64,000 nt of DNA, from contig CAMRHE010000134.1 of NCBI GenBank assembly GCA_947044405.1, positions 439,501 through 503,500 of the forward strand, read 5' to 3'. A program made the position numbers and the translations under genes. The notes beneath the pieces were generated by a model, which was not told where the DNA came from, searched no databases, and saw only the letters and a list, made by a program, of their open reading frames with translations. Position 1 is the first letter of the stretch; every line of letters starts with the position of its first letter. Source of the DNA: Leptodactylus fallax. Taxonomy: Eukaryota; Chordata; Amphibia; Anura; Leptodactylidae. Below are positions 22,141 through 36,657 of this stretch, piece after piece.

Positions 22141-23976
22141 TCATTTGTATATGATTCAAATAGTTATTTACATGAAAATAGGACTACAAAGCTGAATAAC
22201 AGAGACATATTTGGAAACTGTAGAATCACCTGTACAAGGTATTGTCATTAGGTTTATTACCTATTTACTGCTGACAGACTCCCTTTATATTTTTCAGCAA
22301 TTTGTGCTACACTGGACTAGATTGGCTGACCTTTGCTCTCCACAAAAATCAGTGACTCTTGGGTACCCATGACCATGTCCTTGGTTCACAGTTTGTCCTT
22401 CATTAGACCACTGTCAGTACATACTAACCATGTATAGTAACTAACATAGCAGATAAAAGCTCTGCCATTTCGAGAAGATCTAACCCAGTCGTCCAGGTGT
22501 AGGAATTTCACCTTTATCAAATTCGTTCAGTCCCTTGGCCACTTTTCCAGCTTCCAAAACATCCACTTCAAGATTTGACTATTTCCTTGTTAGTTAATAA
22601 ATTGCACTCCTTGACAGGTGCCTGTGTACCAAAATAATCAATGTTTGTCATTTCACCATAGCCCCCAGTGGTTGGATTGTCAATATACTGAGCAACTATA
22701 CTATCAAATAATGACTTTAAAGGAGGTGTTCCAACAAACAACTTGTTTCCTATCTACAGGACAAGAGATAAGATGCAGATCATATCATCAAAACCTGATT
22801 TTTTTTGTTCGTGATTCTGAATGCAATAGTAGATACAAAAACTGATGTGGGTCTGTGTGTTCTCACAGGAAATTTTGGACTGCACATTGAAATGTGCTAT
22901 TCTGATTCGGGACAATGGATCAGGATAGGACATTCTTTACATTTGTTACCACATGGACCGAAGGTTTGTGTTAAAAAAAAACACATGTGTGTATTACCCC
23001 ATTGAAATCAATGGGTGTGTGTGCAGTCCAAGTTCAGCCTGTCAGTCTCAGTCTACATGACAGCTGCCATACTCACACACCAGGTAGGTCAAACCACCAA
23101 CTCTATTTTTCCAAAGCCCAACATGGTCAGTCAGAAGCAGAAAAGATCCTCTAATTTATTAAGAAGCTACTGATTGATTCCTATGAAAGTAAATATGTAA
23201 CAAGCTATACATCTAATTAACTATACGATAATTATTATTTTAAAATAATTAACTGGAGTCTGTATCCTTTTACTGCTCGGGCAACACTTTGTCATCATCT
23301 GAGATTTCCTTCAACCGCACACTAAAGATGAGACAGACCTGTATCCATTTTTATTTAGCCTCCACCCAATCCAGGAGACACAACTGAGAATAAAATATCA
23401 TTTGTCTGAATATTTCTCAGGCATTTGGGAAATAGTGCCACATTTTCACCATAAATCAATGGCTATCGGTAAAAACAACCTGAGGATTTCACATAGGGCC
23501 CTGGCCATTACATGCTTATAGTGAAAGCAGAGGCATGAGGAACAGGACCCTGATCTTACTGGTTGTAGGACAAGGAGGGGCAGTGACACATCTTCTGTTG
23601 TGTAATCTTGGGAACCAGTATTATCTGAGCAACAACCAAGCCATGATGACAGCCCTTCCCAGCTTTCCTGAGGTCCTGAATGGCATTTCTGCATCCAGGA
23701 AACTGCTAAATAAAGAGGTAGAAGTGCCCTTCAGAAACTTTGGAAAGTTAGGGAACCTCAGCACTGTAAGGGACCACACGGTTTTTCTAGGCCGGTATAT
23801 CGAAGGAACACTTCGTGTAAAATCAATGGAATCCCTAGAATAGTCCAGATATAAAGTTATCCAATACATTAAACAGCTCATAAAAGCAGCAGACCCCGGG
23901 CAGCCAGGTGACAAGTGACTGACCAGTTAATCTCTTCCTCTACACACTGTCTTGCGGCCCACAGTGGGGTGGTTAC
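22141..23976. other. Presumed IRF intron sequence, no exon seen
   Basis: This stretch carries little visible repeat structure apart from a GACAGACTCCCTTTAT MITE-like end at about 22274-22290. ORFs of 60-100 codons here have no family resemblance. Confidence 0.4.
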
Positions 23977-24295
23977 CTGTCCGGGTGACTGGGAGCGGTC
24001 TGCTCTCTGGAGCAGGGGATGGCGGCGGCGGTCCCTCAGCTGTCCCTCCTGGCAATCATACTATAAAGAGGTGAAGGATCGGCTCTGCGCCACACACAGC
24101 GGTACGGACGCGGCTCCAGTACATTCAGCAGTTCGAAGACAACACAGCTATAAACAAAAAAAGCAGAAGCTACATGTGAAAGCAGAAGAAGGGAGAGCTA
24201 CTTCCTGGTCCAGGCTTCTTGTCAGGGAGAAGTGGAGGAGGGCAGGGTCTGGGTTACAGGTGATAGAAACCCCTCCCTTCCGGAAGTGGTAGCGC
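23977..24295 (-). promoter_or_regulatory. irf5/irf6-like: Probable IRF promoter and 5' untranslated exon
   Basis: This is a GC- and CpG-richer island in AT-rich surroundings. On the minus strand it ends in a good donor, CCGGACAG|GTAACC, at 23977-23971. At its upstream edge lies CTTCCGGAAG (24278-24287), a palindromic ETS-type site common in TATA-less promoters. A non-coding first exon spliced to the ATG exon at 4276 fits the IRF gene layout, and the intron would be about 19.7 kb. No long protein frame is conserved on either strand. The assignment is inferred from composition, donor and position. It could instead serve another transcript. Confidence 0.45.
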
Positions 24296-24309
24296 CCGAA
24301 AATAATATC

Positions 24310-24971
24310 TGGGTATTCGCATTCTGCGAAGTAACTTGTATAAATGCTACTTGTATAGGTGTCTGCAGCCTGTGTAGTGACTAGTGGTTTTGCTACTTAT
24401 ATGGGTATCTGCAACCTGCGTAGTAACTTGTGTATATGCGTACTACTGGTATCAATGTCTGCAGCCTGTGTAGTAACTAGTGTATATACAGTACTGCTGG
24501 CATGAATAGTTGCAGCCTGTGTAGTAACTTGTTTATATACTGCTTAGGGTATCTACAGCCTGTGTAGTAACTAGTGTATATACAGTACTACTGGTCTAAA
24601 TAATTGCAGCCTGTGTAGTAACTTGTGTACTTATAGTATTACTGGTCTGAATAACTGCAGCCTGTGTAGAAACTTGTGTATATACTACATGTATGAGTAT
24701 CTGCAGCCTCTGTAGTGACTAGTGTACTTGTATATTTGATGCCTGTGTAGTAACTTGTGCATATACTACTTGAATGGGTCTCTGTAGCCTCTGTAGTAAC
24801 TAGTGTATATACTGCACTACTTGTATGGGTATCTGCAGCCTGTGTAGTGGCTAGTGTTAATGTATGTTGTATCTATATGAGCAGTCTGCATAGTGACTAG
24901 TGTATAATTCTGTGTGTAGTGACAGCAGTCCACATAGTGACTTTCATTCTTTGTAGTGCCTGGCATATATG
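24310..24971. repeat. Minisatellite, 43-51-bp units
   Basis: About a dozen imperfect copies of a unit containing CTGCAGCCTGTGTAGTAACT and GTGTATATACTACTTGTATG recur at 43-51-bp spacing (for example GCAGCC at 24365, 24461, 24606, 24657, 24703). Fragments of the same unit continue at 26341-26405 and 28043-28080, so two Tc1 elements have inserted into the array. Confidence 0.88.
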
Positions 24972-24973
24972 TA

Positions 24974-28040
<3,067 letters not shown>

Positions 28041-28119
28041 TATAGTATGTATTTGCACTCTCTAGTATATGCCTATTGGGGTTTTTGTAAATGGTCATGT
28101 AGCTGTATATCAGGCTCTT

Positions 28120-28240
28120 TGTGTGGGGCATTATTTATTTATTTAGCTTATTTGTATAGCGCCATCATATTCTGCAGTGCTTTTTACGTACATTGTGGTC
28201 ACTGTCCCATATAGGGCTCACAATCTTGTCTCTTACAGTG
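28120..28240. repeat. Interspersed repeat fragment
   Basis: The block TTGTATAGCGCCATCATATTC followed by a GCAGTGCTTTTTACG and GGGCTCACAATCTTG order is a pattern I know from anuran repeats. Its class is unknown to me. Confidence 0.4.
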
Positions 28241-28668
28241 TTTTTACTGTAGAATACTCTGAACATATGGAAACCAATAGAGCATGTCATGATTTACTTT
28301 CCTTTGCATTTGGCCTTATGAACCAATATGGCTGCCCTATTATGTGCTTGGTCCACATGATGGCTTGAACAAAAGGACACAACCGGACTGCCTCAAATAA
28401 AGGTACAGCTCTTCTAGAGTCTGATGTAAGTCAGGCATGCAACAAGAGAAGACTACAGGGCTACTAGTTACAATGTTGCTGCATTCAGTTGGGTTGTCCA
28501 ACATGAGATATTGATGGTGTATTGGTAAGGCTTGGTTCACACCTGCGCCTGATCTCTGCTTAGGGATTCCGTTCCCCCATTCAGCTTTAAAAATGCGGAA
28601 AGTCTTGCAAGCAGTACGCATTTTTCGGGCAGAAACCCGGCAGACTCCACTATAGTCTATGGCAGGGG

Positions 28669-29148
28669 TGTCAAACTCATTTTCACCGGGGGCCACTTCA
28701 GCCTCACGGGGTACCTTGAAGGGCCAAGATTATTTTACACATGTATAAATGTAACTTCTCCTTAACAGTTAAGCGAGCTATTAAGGAGTAGTTACATTTG
28801 TACATTACTACTGTTACAATCAGCCCTTTGAGGGCAACCACGAAGAACATAATGTATTGTTAAAACCTAAGACATTGGCATGTTACATACTATCCTCATC
28901 CTTTTCTGAATATATCAAAAATTAAGCAATATACAAATACCGTTTACCCCTGCAAACGGTATTATGCACCATAGTGGCCCCTACACACGGTATTATGCTT
29001 CATAGTGGCCCCTGCACACGGTATTATGCTCTATAGTGGCCCCTGCGCACGGTATTATGCTTCATAGTGGCCCCTGCACATGGTATTATGCTTCATAGTG
29101 GCCCCTGCACATGGTATTATGTCCCATAGTGACCCCCCACCCATGAAC
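28669..29148. repeat. hAT-like end plus 31-bp satellite (inverted)
   Basis: It begins GCAGGGGTGTCAAACTCA, resembling hAT terminal repeats, then unique-looking DNA. From about 28944 to 29130 there are about six tandem 31-bp units (GGTATTATGCTTCATAGTGG). They are the reverse complement of the satellite at 42070-42540. The opposite hAT end was not found. Confidence 0.6.
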
Positions 29149-29458
29149 TATTATTATACTCTGGGGTCTTTTCAGACCCCAGAGTATAATGATTGGAGAC
29201 CCAGGTGGTGACAAACATAAAACCAGTATTACTTACCTGGGCTCCGGTGCTCTCCCTGCGTTCGGCCTTCTTCAATGTCGCACAGACCGGCATCGCTACA
29301 TAATGACGTTGGCCCGGCTCACGTGACGCCTGCGAACGTCACCAAAGAAGGCCGAAGCCTGCTGGGAGTAACATCGGATCGCCGGAGAGGTGAGTACACA
29401 CAGGTTTTTATGTTTATCACCTCCCCTGGGTCTCCGATTATTATATTCCGGGGTCTGT
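29149..29458. repeat. Palindromic module, copy 2 (splice-donor type)
   Basis: It starts TATTATACTCTGGGGTCTTT and ends in the complementary ATTATATTCCGGGGTCT. The inner arms are GAGACCCAGGTGGTGACAAA and its partner near 29415-29440. The core holds TGACGTTG (29303), TCACGTGACG (29319) and GAACGTCACC. The minus-strand donor is CCCAGGTAAGTAAT (29228-29240 region) and the plus-strand donor GAGAGGTGAGTACA (29385-29398). Confidence 0.78.
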
Positions 29459-29710
29459 AACTATTACTGTGCAGAATTATTAGGCAACTTAATAAAAACC
29501 AAATATATACTCATCTCACTTGTTTATTTTCACCAGGTAAACCAATAAAACAACAGAAAATTTAGAAATAAACATTTCTGACATTCACACAAAACAAATC
29601 AGATGACCCAATATAGCCACCTTTCATTTACAGATGACACTCAAACAGGCGGGCTGTCCATCCAATAGATTCCGTGTGAGTAGCTTGATGTGTTTACGAT
29701 CATTGCGTGC

Positions 29711-29772
29711 GGAAAAAAAAAAAAAAAAAAAAAAAAGACCGGCCAAAAAACCCCCCCCCAAAAAAAACCCCC

Positions 29773-29811
<39 letters not shown>

Positions 29812-29820
29812 CCCCCCCCA
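29711..29820. repeat. Poly-A/poly-C homopolymer block
   Basis: Long runs of A (about 24, 8 and 40) alternate with runs of C (6-10) with hardly any other base except AGACCGGCC. It lies within the 3' region of the mariner element. It may be real low-complexity DNA or a sequencing/assembly artefact. Confidence 0.9.
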
Positions 29821-29829
29821 CCAGTTGCG

Positions 29830-30753
29830 TCTGTTACGCAGCCACCACAGCCTCCCAGACACTGTTCAGAGAGGTGTACTGTTTTCCCTCCCTGTAGATT
29901 TCACATTTTATGAGGGACCACAGGTTCTCTATGGGGTTCAGATCGGGTGAACAAGGGGGCCACGTCATTATTTTTTTTCTTCTTTTAGACCTTTACTGGC
30001 CAGCCACACTGTGGAGTATTTGGATGCATGTGATGGAGCATTGTCCTGCATGAAAGTCATGTTTTTCTTGAACTATACCGACTTCTTCCTGTACCACTGC
30101 TTGAAGAAGGTGTCTTCTAGAAACTGGCAGTAGGTCTGGGAGTTTAGCTTCACTCCATCCTCCACCCGAAAAGGTCCCACAAGTTCATCTTTGATGATAC
30201 CAGCCCATACCAGTACCCCACCTTCACCTTGCTGGCGTCTGAGTCGGAGTGGAGCTCTCTGCCCTTTACTGATCCAGCCTTGGACCCATCCATCTGGCCC
30301 ATCAAGAGTCACTCTCATTTCATCAGTCCATAAAACCTTTGAAAAATCATACTTAAGATATTTCTTGCCCCAGTCTTGACGTTTTATCTTATGTTTCTTG
30401 TTCAAAGGTGGTCATTTTTCAGCTTTCCTTACCTTGGCCATGTCCCTGAGTATCACACACCTTGTGCTTTTTGATACTCCAGTAACGTTGCAGCTCACAA
30501 ATATGGCTAAACTGGTGGCTAATGGCATCTTGGCAGCTTCACGCTTGATGTTCCTCAATTCATTAGCAGTTATTTTGCGCCTTTTTTTTTCAACACGCTT
30601 CTTGCGACCCTGTTGGCTATTTGCCATGAAACGCTTGATTGTTCGGTGATCACGCTTCAAAAGTTTGGCAATTTCAAGACTGCTGCATCCCTCTGCAAGA
30701 CATCTCACAATTTTTGACTTTTCAGAGTCCATCAAATCTCTCTTCTGACCCAT
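29830..30753 (-). pseudogene. Mariner/Tc1-superfamily transposase, broken
   Basis: The frame begins MGQKRDLMDSEKSKIVRCLA (ATG at 30753). An HTH of the CSSLEIAKLLKRDHRTIKRF type follows, then a stop at 30412 after VRKAEK. The catalytic part has LWTDEMRVTLDG, GGVLVWAGI, FMQDNAPSHA and, after a short-run indel near 29968-29975, [11 protein letters not shown]. Counting from the second Asp to the Glu gives about 37-38 residues, not the 34 of Tc1. It may therefore belong to a DD36E/DD37E-type lineage. The exact spacing depends on how the indel is repaired. Stops and the indel make it inactive. Confidence 0.85.
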
Positions 30754-30975
30754 TTTGCCAAAGGAAATGAAGTTGCCTAATAATTAAGCACACCTTATAT
30801 AGGGTGTTGATGTCATTAGACCACACCCCTCCTCATTACAAAGATGCACATCATCAGATTTACTTAATTGGTAGTTGGCTTTCAAGCCTATACAGTTTGG
30901 AGTAGGACAACATGTATAAAAAGGATGATGTGATCAAAATACTCATTTGCCTAATAATTCTGCACACAGTGTATA

Positions 30976-31533
30976 CTCTGTACAGTGGCTGTGCTGTGCT
31001 GTTGGAGTTAAGCCCCATTTAATGGGTTTTCCAGGAGTTTTTACTTTATAGCTTATCTTTAGGACAGGCCAAAAATGGTGGGTCAGTGGTTGGCCAAGAG
31101 ATGGATCAATTGTGCGGGGCCTCTTCCGATATTATACACAACACGGAACCTGAAACAGTTGACTTCAATGTGAGCTGAGCTAAAGTCCCCACGTCCAACT
31201 ACTATGCAGGGCAATAAACTAACTGCTTCTGGCTCCATGCTGTGTATATTACGGGTGTGTCTGAAGCCGCCCCGTACAGTTGATCCGTTTGGAGGCCAAA
31301 TATCCTAAGGATAGGTCATAAATTAAACATTTCTGGACAACCTTATTAAGTGAATGTAAACTATGCTAATGTAGCACAGCATGGCCACTACACAGTGTGA
31401 AGAGTCGCTTGCTTTTGGCTTTGTACACTATTTGGATATCAGCTGATCGGTGAGGGTGTTGGATCCCCACCAGTATGATATTGATGATCTATCCTAAGAA
31501 TTTGCCATCAATATCTCACCTTAGGTAGCATGT
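30976..31533. other. Repeat-like DNA, no gene seen
   Basis: A pair of weak inverted blocks (GATGGATCAATTGTGCGGGG at 31101 and GCCCCGTACAGTTGATCCG near 31270) suggests an old foldback element. I see nothing coding. Confidence 0.4.
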
Positions 31534-32054
31534 TTAAAGAGGACCTTTCATGTCCTCTGAATTCAGCGCACTGTAGGCTTTCCCGTTATATGTCCCGGGG
31601 CTAGAGCTATCGGTGGTCTTAGTTTCACCATCCACTGTCAGAAGGGTGTTCCTGACAGTCTAGCTGGGCTGTGAGGAACGCCCTCCCTGACAGTACTCGT
31701 CCATAGCTCTGTACTGGGGGGGCGTTCCTCACAGCTCAGCATCATCGCTGAGCTGTAAGGAACGCCCCCTCTGACAGTACAGGGCTATGGACAAGTACAG
31801 TCATGGAGGGCGTTCCTTACCACCCAGTGATGACGCTGAGCTGTGAGGAACGTTCCCCCAGTACAGAGCTATGGACACAGCTAGACTGTCAGGAACTCCC
31901 TTCTGACGGTGGATGGTGAAACTAAGACCACCGATAGCTCCAGCCCCGGGGCACATAACGGGAAAACCAACAGTGCGCTGAATTCAACGCACTGTCGGCT
32001 TTCTAGTGGTATGTAAAACCGCATATACATGAGGACATGAAAGGTCCTCTTTAA
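31534..32054. repeat. TTAA foldback MITE (AGAGGACCTTTCATGTC ends)
   Basis: Terminal repeats AGAGGACCTTTCATGTCCTC are flanked by TTAA (31534-31537 and 32051-32054). The arms extend inward with CCACCGATAGCTC and GGATGGTGAAACTAAGACC pairs. The middle repeats GAGGAACG-type blocks in both orientations several times, which gives multiple alternative hairpins. Confidence 0.8.
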
Positions 32055-32312
32055 GAAGAGTAAATGTGCTACTCTGTACCTACTGGTCATTATGGAATAC
32101 AGCAATGCCAAAACTACAATAGTCACGCTGTCCATTCCTTTTCCAGTGCTTACAAGATTCATTAGTCTCATAAAGACATGAGTTCTTATACTACATGCCC
32201 TGCTGTTCATTCTGGAAGAAAAGACAAATCTGAAACTCAAGCTGGGTTTCCTACATACATGTGATGTAACAACTGTAAATCTGAGTACACTTAAAAATGT
32301 GTAGTGCTGAGC

Positions 32313-32545
32313 TTAAAGGGAATCTGTCCCCTTGACAGATCAATCCCCTTATGGACCACGAGTTTAGTGTCTTAAATCGCCCTGTTATAAAGCCATCTGT
32401 ACCTGCAGTATAAATAACAAAGAACACACCCTGCCGCTGTACTCCTTGCACCGTCGCCGTTCTTCACTGAAGCCAGAAGAGTACAGCTTGGCTTCAGTGC
32501 GCATGCCCCTTACCTCCAGCACTTGCGCAGTGAAACTGGAGGGTA
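32313..32545. repeat. T2-like MITE, left part (split by Tc1)
   Basis: It begins TTAAAGGGAATCTGTCCCCT. At 32545 it stops at a TA where the next Tc1 starts. Beyond that element (33960 onward, CTTCACTGATAAACTGCGCAGG) the sequence resumes with complements of CTTGCGCAGTG. The Tc1 probably inserted into this MITE. Confidence 0.5.
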
Positions 32546-33959
32546 TAGTGTGGAAAAAAAGTATTTAGTCATCCACCAATTGTGCAAGTTCTCCCACTTA
32601 AAAAGATGAGAGACCTGTAATTGATATCATAGGTAGACCTCAACTACCTGTAAGTCTTCACAAGGTTGGCACACACTGTTGCTGGTATGTTGGCCCATTC
32701 CTCCATGCAGATCTCCTCTAGAGCAGTGATGTTTTGGGGCTGTCGCTGGGCAACACGGACTTTCAACTCCCTCCAAAGGTTTTCTATGGGGTTGAGATCT
32801 GGAGACTGGCTAGGCCACTCCAGGACCTTGAAATGCTTCTTACGAAGCCACTCCTTCGTTGCCCTGGCGGTGTGCTTGGGATCATTGTCATGCTGAAAGA
32901 CCCAGCCACGTTTCATCTACAATGGCCTTGCTGATGGAAGGAGGGTTGCACTCAAAATCTCACGATACATGGCCCCATTCATTCTTTCATGTACATGGAT
33001 CAGTCGTTCTGGTACCTTTGCAGAGAAACAGCCCCAAAGCATGATGTTGCCACCCCACCATGCTTCACAGTAGGTATGGTGTTCTTTGGATGCAACTCAG
33101 CATTTACTCTCCTCCAAACACGACGAGTTGTGTTTCTACCAAACAGTTCTACTTTGGTTTCATCTGACCATATGACATTCTCCCAATACTCTTCTGGAAC
33201 ATCCAAATGCTCTCTAGCAAACTTCAGACGGGCTCGGATATGTACTGGCTTAAGCAGGGGGACACGTCTGGCACTGCAGGATCTGAGTCCCTGGCGGCGT
33301 AGTGTGTTACTGACGGTAGCCTTTGTTACGTTAGTCCCAGCTTTCTGCAGATCATTCACTAGGTCCCCCCGTGTGGTTCTGGGATTTTTACTCACCGTTC
33401 TTGTGATCATTTTGACCCCACGGGGTGAGATCTTGCATGGAGCCCCTGATCGAGGGAGATTATCAGTGGTTTTGTATGTCTTCCATTTTCTAATTATTGC
33501 TCCCACAGTTGATTTCTTCACACCAAGCTGCTTGCCTATTGCAGATTCAGTCTACCCAACCTGGTGCAGGTCTACAATTTTGTTTCTGGTGTCCTTCCAC
33601 AGCTATTTGGTCTTCATCATAGTGGAGTTTGGAGTGTGACTGTTTGAGGTTGTGGACAGGTGTCTTTTATACTGATAACAATTTCAAACAGGTGCCATTA
33701 CTACAGGTAATGAGTGGAGGACAGAGGAGCCTCTTAAATAAGAAGTTACAGGTCTGTGAGAGCCAGAAATCTTGCTTGTTTGTAGGTGACCAAATACTTA
33801 TTTTCCACCATAATTTGCAAATAAATTCTTTAAAAATCAGAGAATGTGATTTTCTGGATTTGTTTTCTCATTTTGTCTCTCATATTTGAGGTCTACCTAT
33901 GATGTCAATTACAGGCGCCACTTATCTTTTTAACTGACTAAATACTTTTTTCCCCACTG
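32546..33959 (-). mobile_element. Tc1-like transposon (AAAAAGTATTTAGTCA ends)
   Basis: The left end TAGTGTGGAAAAAAAGTATT and right end (complement CAGTGGGGAAAAAAGTATTT) are inverted repeats followed inward by TAGTCA and AGGTAGACCTCA-type blocks. TA flanks lie at 32544-32545 and 33960-33961. The transposase lies on the minus strand. Confidence 0.94.
32644..33625 (-). pseudogene. Tc1-like transposase, multiply broken
   Basis: The probable start (MMKTK) is followed at once by TAG codons. The open middle part (33521-33000) has [35 protein letters not shown] and TVKHGG, then loses frame. The end (32916-32644) has [17 protein letters not shown] and [15 protein letters not shown] and stops after LVKTYR. 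DDE residues survive with 34-residue spacing, but at least two stops and one frameshift separate them, so it is inactive. The inverted repeats show more differences than those of the 26.4-kb element, suggesting greater age. Confidence 0.9.
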
Positions 33960-33961
33960 TA

Positions 33962-36175
33962 CATCCTCAACTTCACTGATAAACTGCGCAGGTGCTGTGA
34001 GCTTCAGAAATGAGTTTGATAAGACTCATTGAACTCATCTATAGCTAAGTATAAAGATTTTTTTTTTTTTTTTTTTTAAATGCGGGTGTAATGATGAGAC
34101 CCTCAATTTATGTATCTTTCTTGGACATGTATCATTCTTTATTCGTATCAGTCTCACATATCTGTAGGAATGTAGAGCTGTGTTTACATTGGTGGTCAAT
34201 TCGCTCCAGTGGTTTTATGTGCATACCATGGAGAGAGGGCTTTTCTGACCCGTCAGTGTGATATCCCAGATGTCCAAAGGGGGGAGAGTGGGCTGGTGAC
34301 CTGAAACTAACCCAGGCACCCACCTTTCCTTCTAACGGCATAGATTCCTCTTTTCGTGAGGAGAGGGCTGGCTGGGGGGGGGGTGAAGGGTGGAGCTGGA
34401 CAGGGTCTTCACACTGAGGTGGGGTGAGGTCTTTTGTCTTTGTGTGGAGCCTGGAAGAGAGAGACAGCTAAGAGAGAGCTGTGCTCAGGACCCTTCCTTA
34501 GGTCTGGTATTACTCTATACTTTATTTCCATTTTTGTTTTATGTGCTGTATCATTGCTCTTTTGCTCGTATATTTATGCTTGATCATATTAATATTGTAT
34601 ATTTCTGTAAATGCTATTAATTAGTACCGACCCACTTGGGTTATTAAATATATAAAATTTATAAAGCTCGTTTCATTCTATCCTACGAACTTGGTCCGCT
34701 CACGGGTTGTGAGTGGAAGGTTAAGAAGGGTGATCGCAGGTAGGCCAAGGGGCTTGGCAAGGCGATATTCTTCACAGCGGGCACGGATGGATTTACAACA
34801 GGGCGATTTGGGACACTAAATCCCAGGTCTATAAGGATCTGTGGGTGGTTTAGTGTCCCAAATTGACCTGACAGGTTCCCTTTAATGATGCCCCTTAAGT
34901 CAGGATTTGCTAGTTCATCTGAACTCTTCACCTCTAAGCGTAAGTTCACACTGTGGAATTTAGAGCTAATTTTGAGGCAGTTCCTTGAATGCAGTGGGAG
35001 GTGTCTCCTAAACGTCCTGCATGATGTTGCTGAGGATTTTGTGGCTGATTCAGCCACAGAACCTGTGGTATGAGACACTTTGCTGATAAACCCCATTCAT
35101 CTGAGGCTAATCATTGAGTAAAAGCCATAGTGGAAAGCCAAGGGTCGGACTGGAGAGAGGAATTTGAGGTGGAAGTCTGCCTCAAATTCCTCTTTACTTT
35201 CTGTCATGTAAACAGGCCCTAAAGCTCCCCATACATATAAGAGAAAAGTCGCCAGACCTGTTGACTATCCTTGTGTGTATAGGGATGTGCTTACACCCTC
35301 CCAACAGATGATGTTTGGGGAAAGAAGGTTCAGGCATGATGAATTTTAACATTCTCAATTCTTTTTATTCTTCGGGAAATAAGATGCAGCAAGAGGTGTT
35401 AGAAAGTAACTTAGTCCATTCTCCCCACTGCGAACACATCTTCCTGTTCGGAGTTAAGCATGCATGTGCATGAAGGTGGCAGAAGGTATAGCTGTTGGCC
35501 AACATCTATTGGCAGTGTATTGCCAGCTTTAAGGTGAAGAGCCAACTTGTGATCTAATATAAGAGAAAAAGATTTGCCAACATCTTCCTTCAAATGTAAT
35601 ATTTGTATTGGAGACTCCATATAGTATACCATGTACTATCCTACATAGGGGTCTTTTGTGGAGTTGAAAAAGACCTCCGTATGGGTTGATATGTGGTGTA
35701 CTATGAGGACGCTCCAATAAAGCTATTAATGTGAAAAAAGATGCTGGTGAATCCTTTTTCTTGATGTTCTGTAAGTGGCATACATTGGTGCCCAGGTAAA
35801 CTACCTTTGTCTGGTGCTGTCCATTTGCCTTTCCTTTTGACCTTAGTCTGATTGTGTAGATTGTGTGTGAATGGTGGATTGTGTTCACACTTGACACCAA
35901 GCACCCCCACTTATCAGCTGGTATTTGCACAGTGTACGGAGTTAGAAGCAGATATATCCATGCAATGTACAGCGGCTGTGCTGCTCTATTGCAGCCCAAC
36001 TTTCATTTGCTTGAATGGGAGCATAGCTGCAATGGCACTGCTGGAGTGAATTGGGGCTCCCTGAGCCCACCAGAGGAGATCCTGTGTAAAGCAGAGCTGT
36101 CAGTCACTTGCAGTTCTGAAAGACGTTGTTCGCATTGTAAACATTAGGAGCAATAGAGCAACTGCAGTGTGTTAC
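33962..36175. other. Intergenic repeat field, no gene seen
   Basis: A T-run is at 34058-34077. A hairpin (GGGACACTAAATCCCAGGTC and complement) at 34809-34858 leads into a TTAA MITE end (ACAGGTTCCCTTTAATG at 34871-34887), and a similar end occurs at 42743-42782. The remaining ORFs (up to 156 codons, 35529-35999) resemble nothing I know. Confidence 0.45.
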
Positions 36176-36657
36176 TTAAAGGGAGACTGTCACCAGGAAA
36201 ATCAGTATCAAACCAATGACAGTACAGATGCCTTTCTTATTCTGTATTGCAGCTCCATTTTCATGAAAATAAGTGTTTTATTTTTATAGAAATTGGCTGA
36301 AAAGGGCTTTAGGGGCATTCCTTCTCCTTCTTGGTGCTTCACTCTCTGCTCTAGATAATAGCCCCTAACTGCTGCCCAGCTTCTCCATGCATTGCATGAG
36401 TGACATCTTCCACATTATCACACTTTATCTGCAGTTATATAGAGCACAAAGTGAAGCTATGGCAGCAGAAGAAACGCCCCTAAATCACTTTTCAGCTAAT
36501 TTGCATTCAAATAAAACGCTGATTTATATGAAAATGGAGCTGGAATAAGAAATAATAAAGGCAGAATAAGAAAGGCATCTTATGAAAATGTAGATGCCGC
36601 CCTACAAGGCACTGTTATTAGTTTGATGTTGATTTTCCTGTTGACAGACTCCCTTTC
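36176..36657. repeat. T2-like MITE, complete copy
   Basis: The left end TTAAAGGGAGACTGTCACCA and the right end (complement AAAGGGAGTCTGTCAACAGG) are inverted, as are the subterminal GGAAAATCA blocks and the ATGAAAATGGAGCTG/CAGCTCCATTTTCAT pair. TTAA is present on the left and degenerate on the right. A truncated sibling lies at 2224-2601. Confidence 0.78.

Larger units (their letters stand above)
29467..30971 (-). mobile_element. Mariner-type transposon with GCAGAATTATTAGGC ends
   Basis: The left end CTGTGCAGAATTATTAGGCA and right end (complement CTGTGTGCAGAATTATTAGG) are terminal inverted repeats; TA flanks the left at 29465-29466 and probably the right at 30972-30973. The transposase lies on the minus strand. 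A bizarre A/C homopolymer block interrupts the 3' part at 29711-29820. Confidence 0.9.

Noticed and set aside
23915..24292. Plus-strand 125-codon ORF in a CpG-rich stretch
   Set aside because: Its composition is explained by the promoter and untranslated exon on the other strand, and the protein has no family pattern.
24310..24960. Regularly spaced repeats that could suggest a CRISPR array
   Set aside because: Units are contiguous and imperfect without unique spacers, in a eukaryotic genome. It is a minisatellite. The 31-bp array at 42 kb is rejected on the same grounds.
29624..29913. Lys/Pro-rich and Phe/Gly-rich ORFs on both strands
   Set aside because: They come from the poly-A/poly-C block.
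35529..35999. 156-codon minus-strand ORF
   Set aside because: No domain, splice signals or composition bias. It is a chance ORF in repeat-like DNA.
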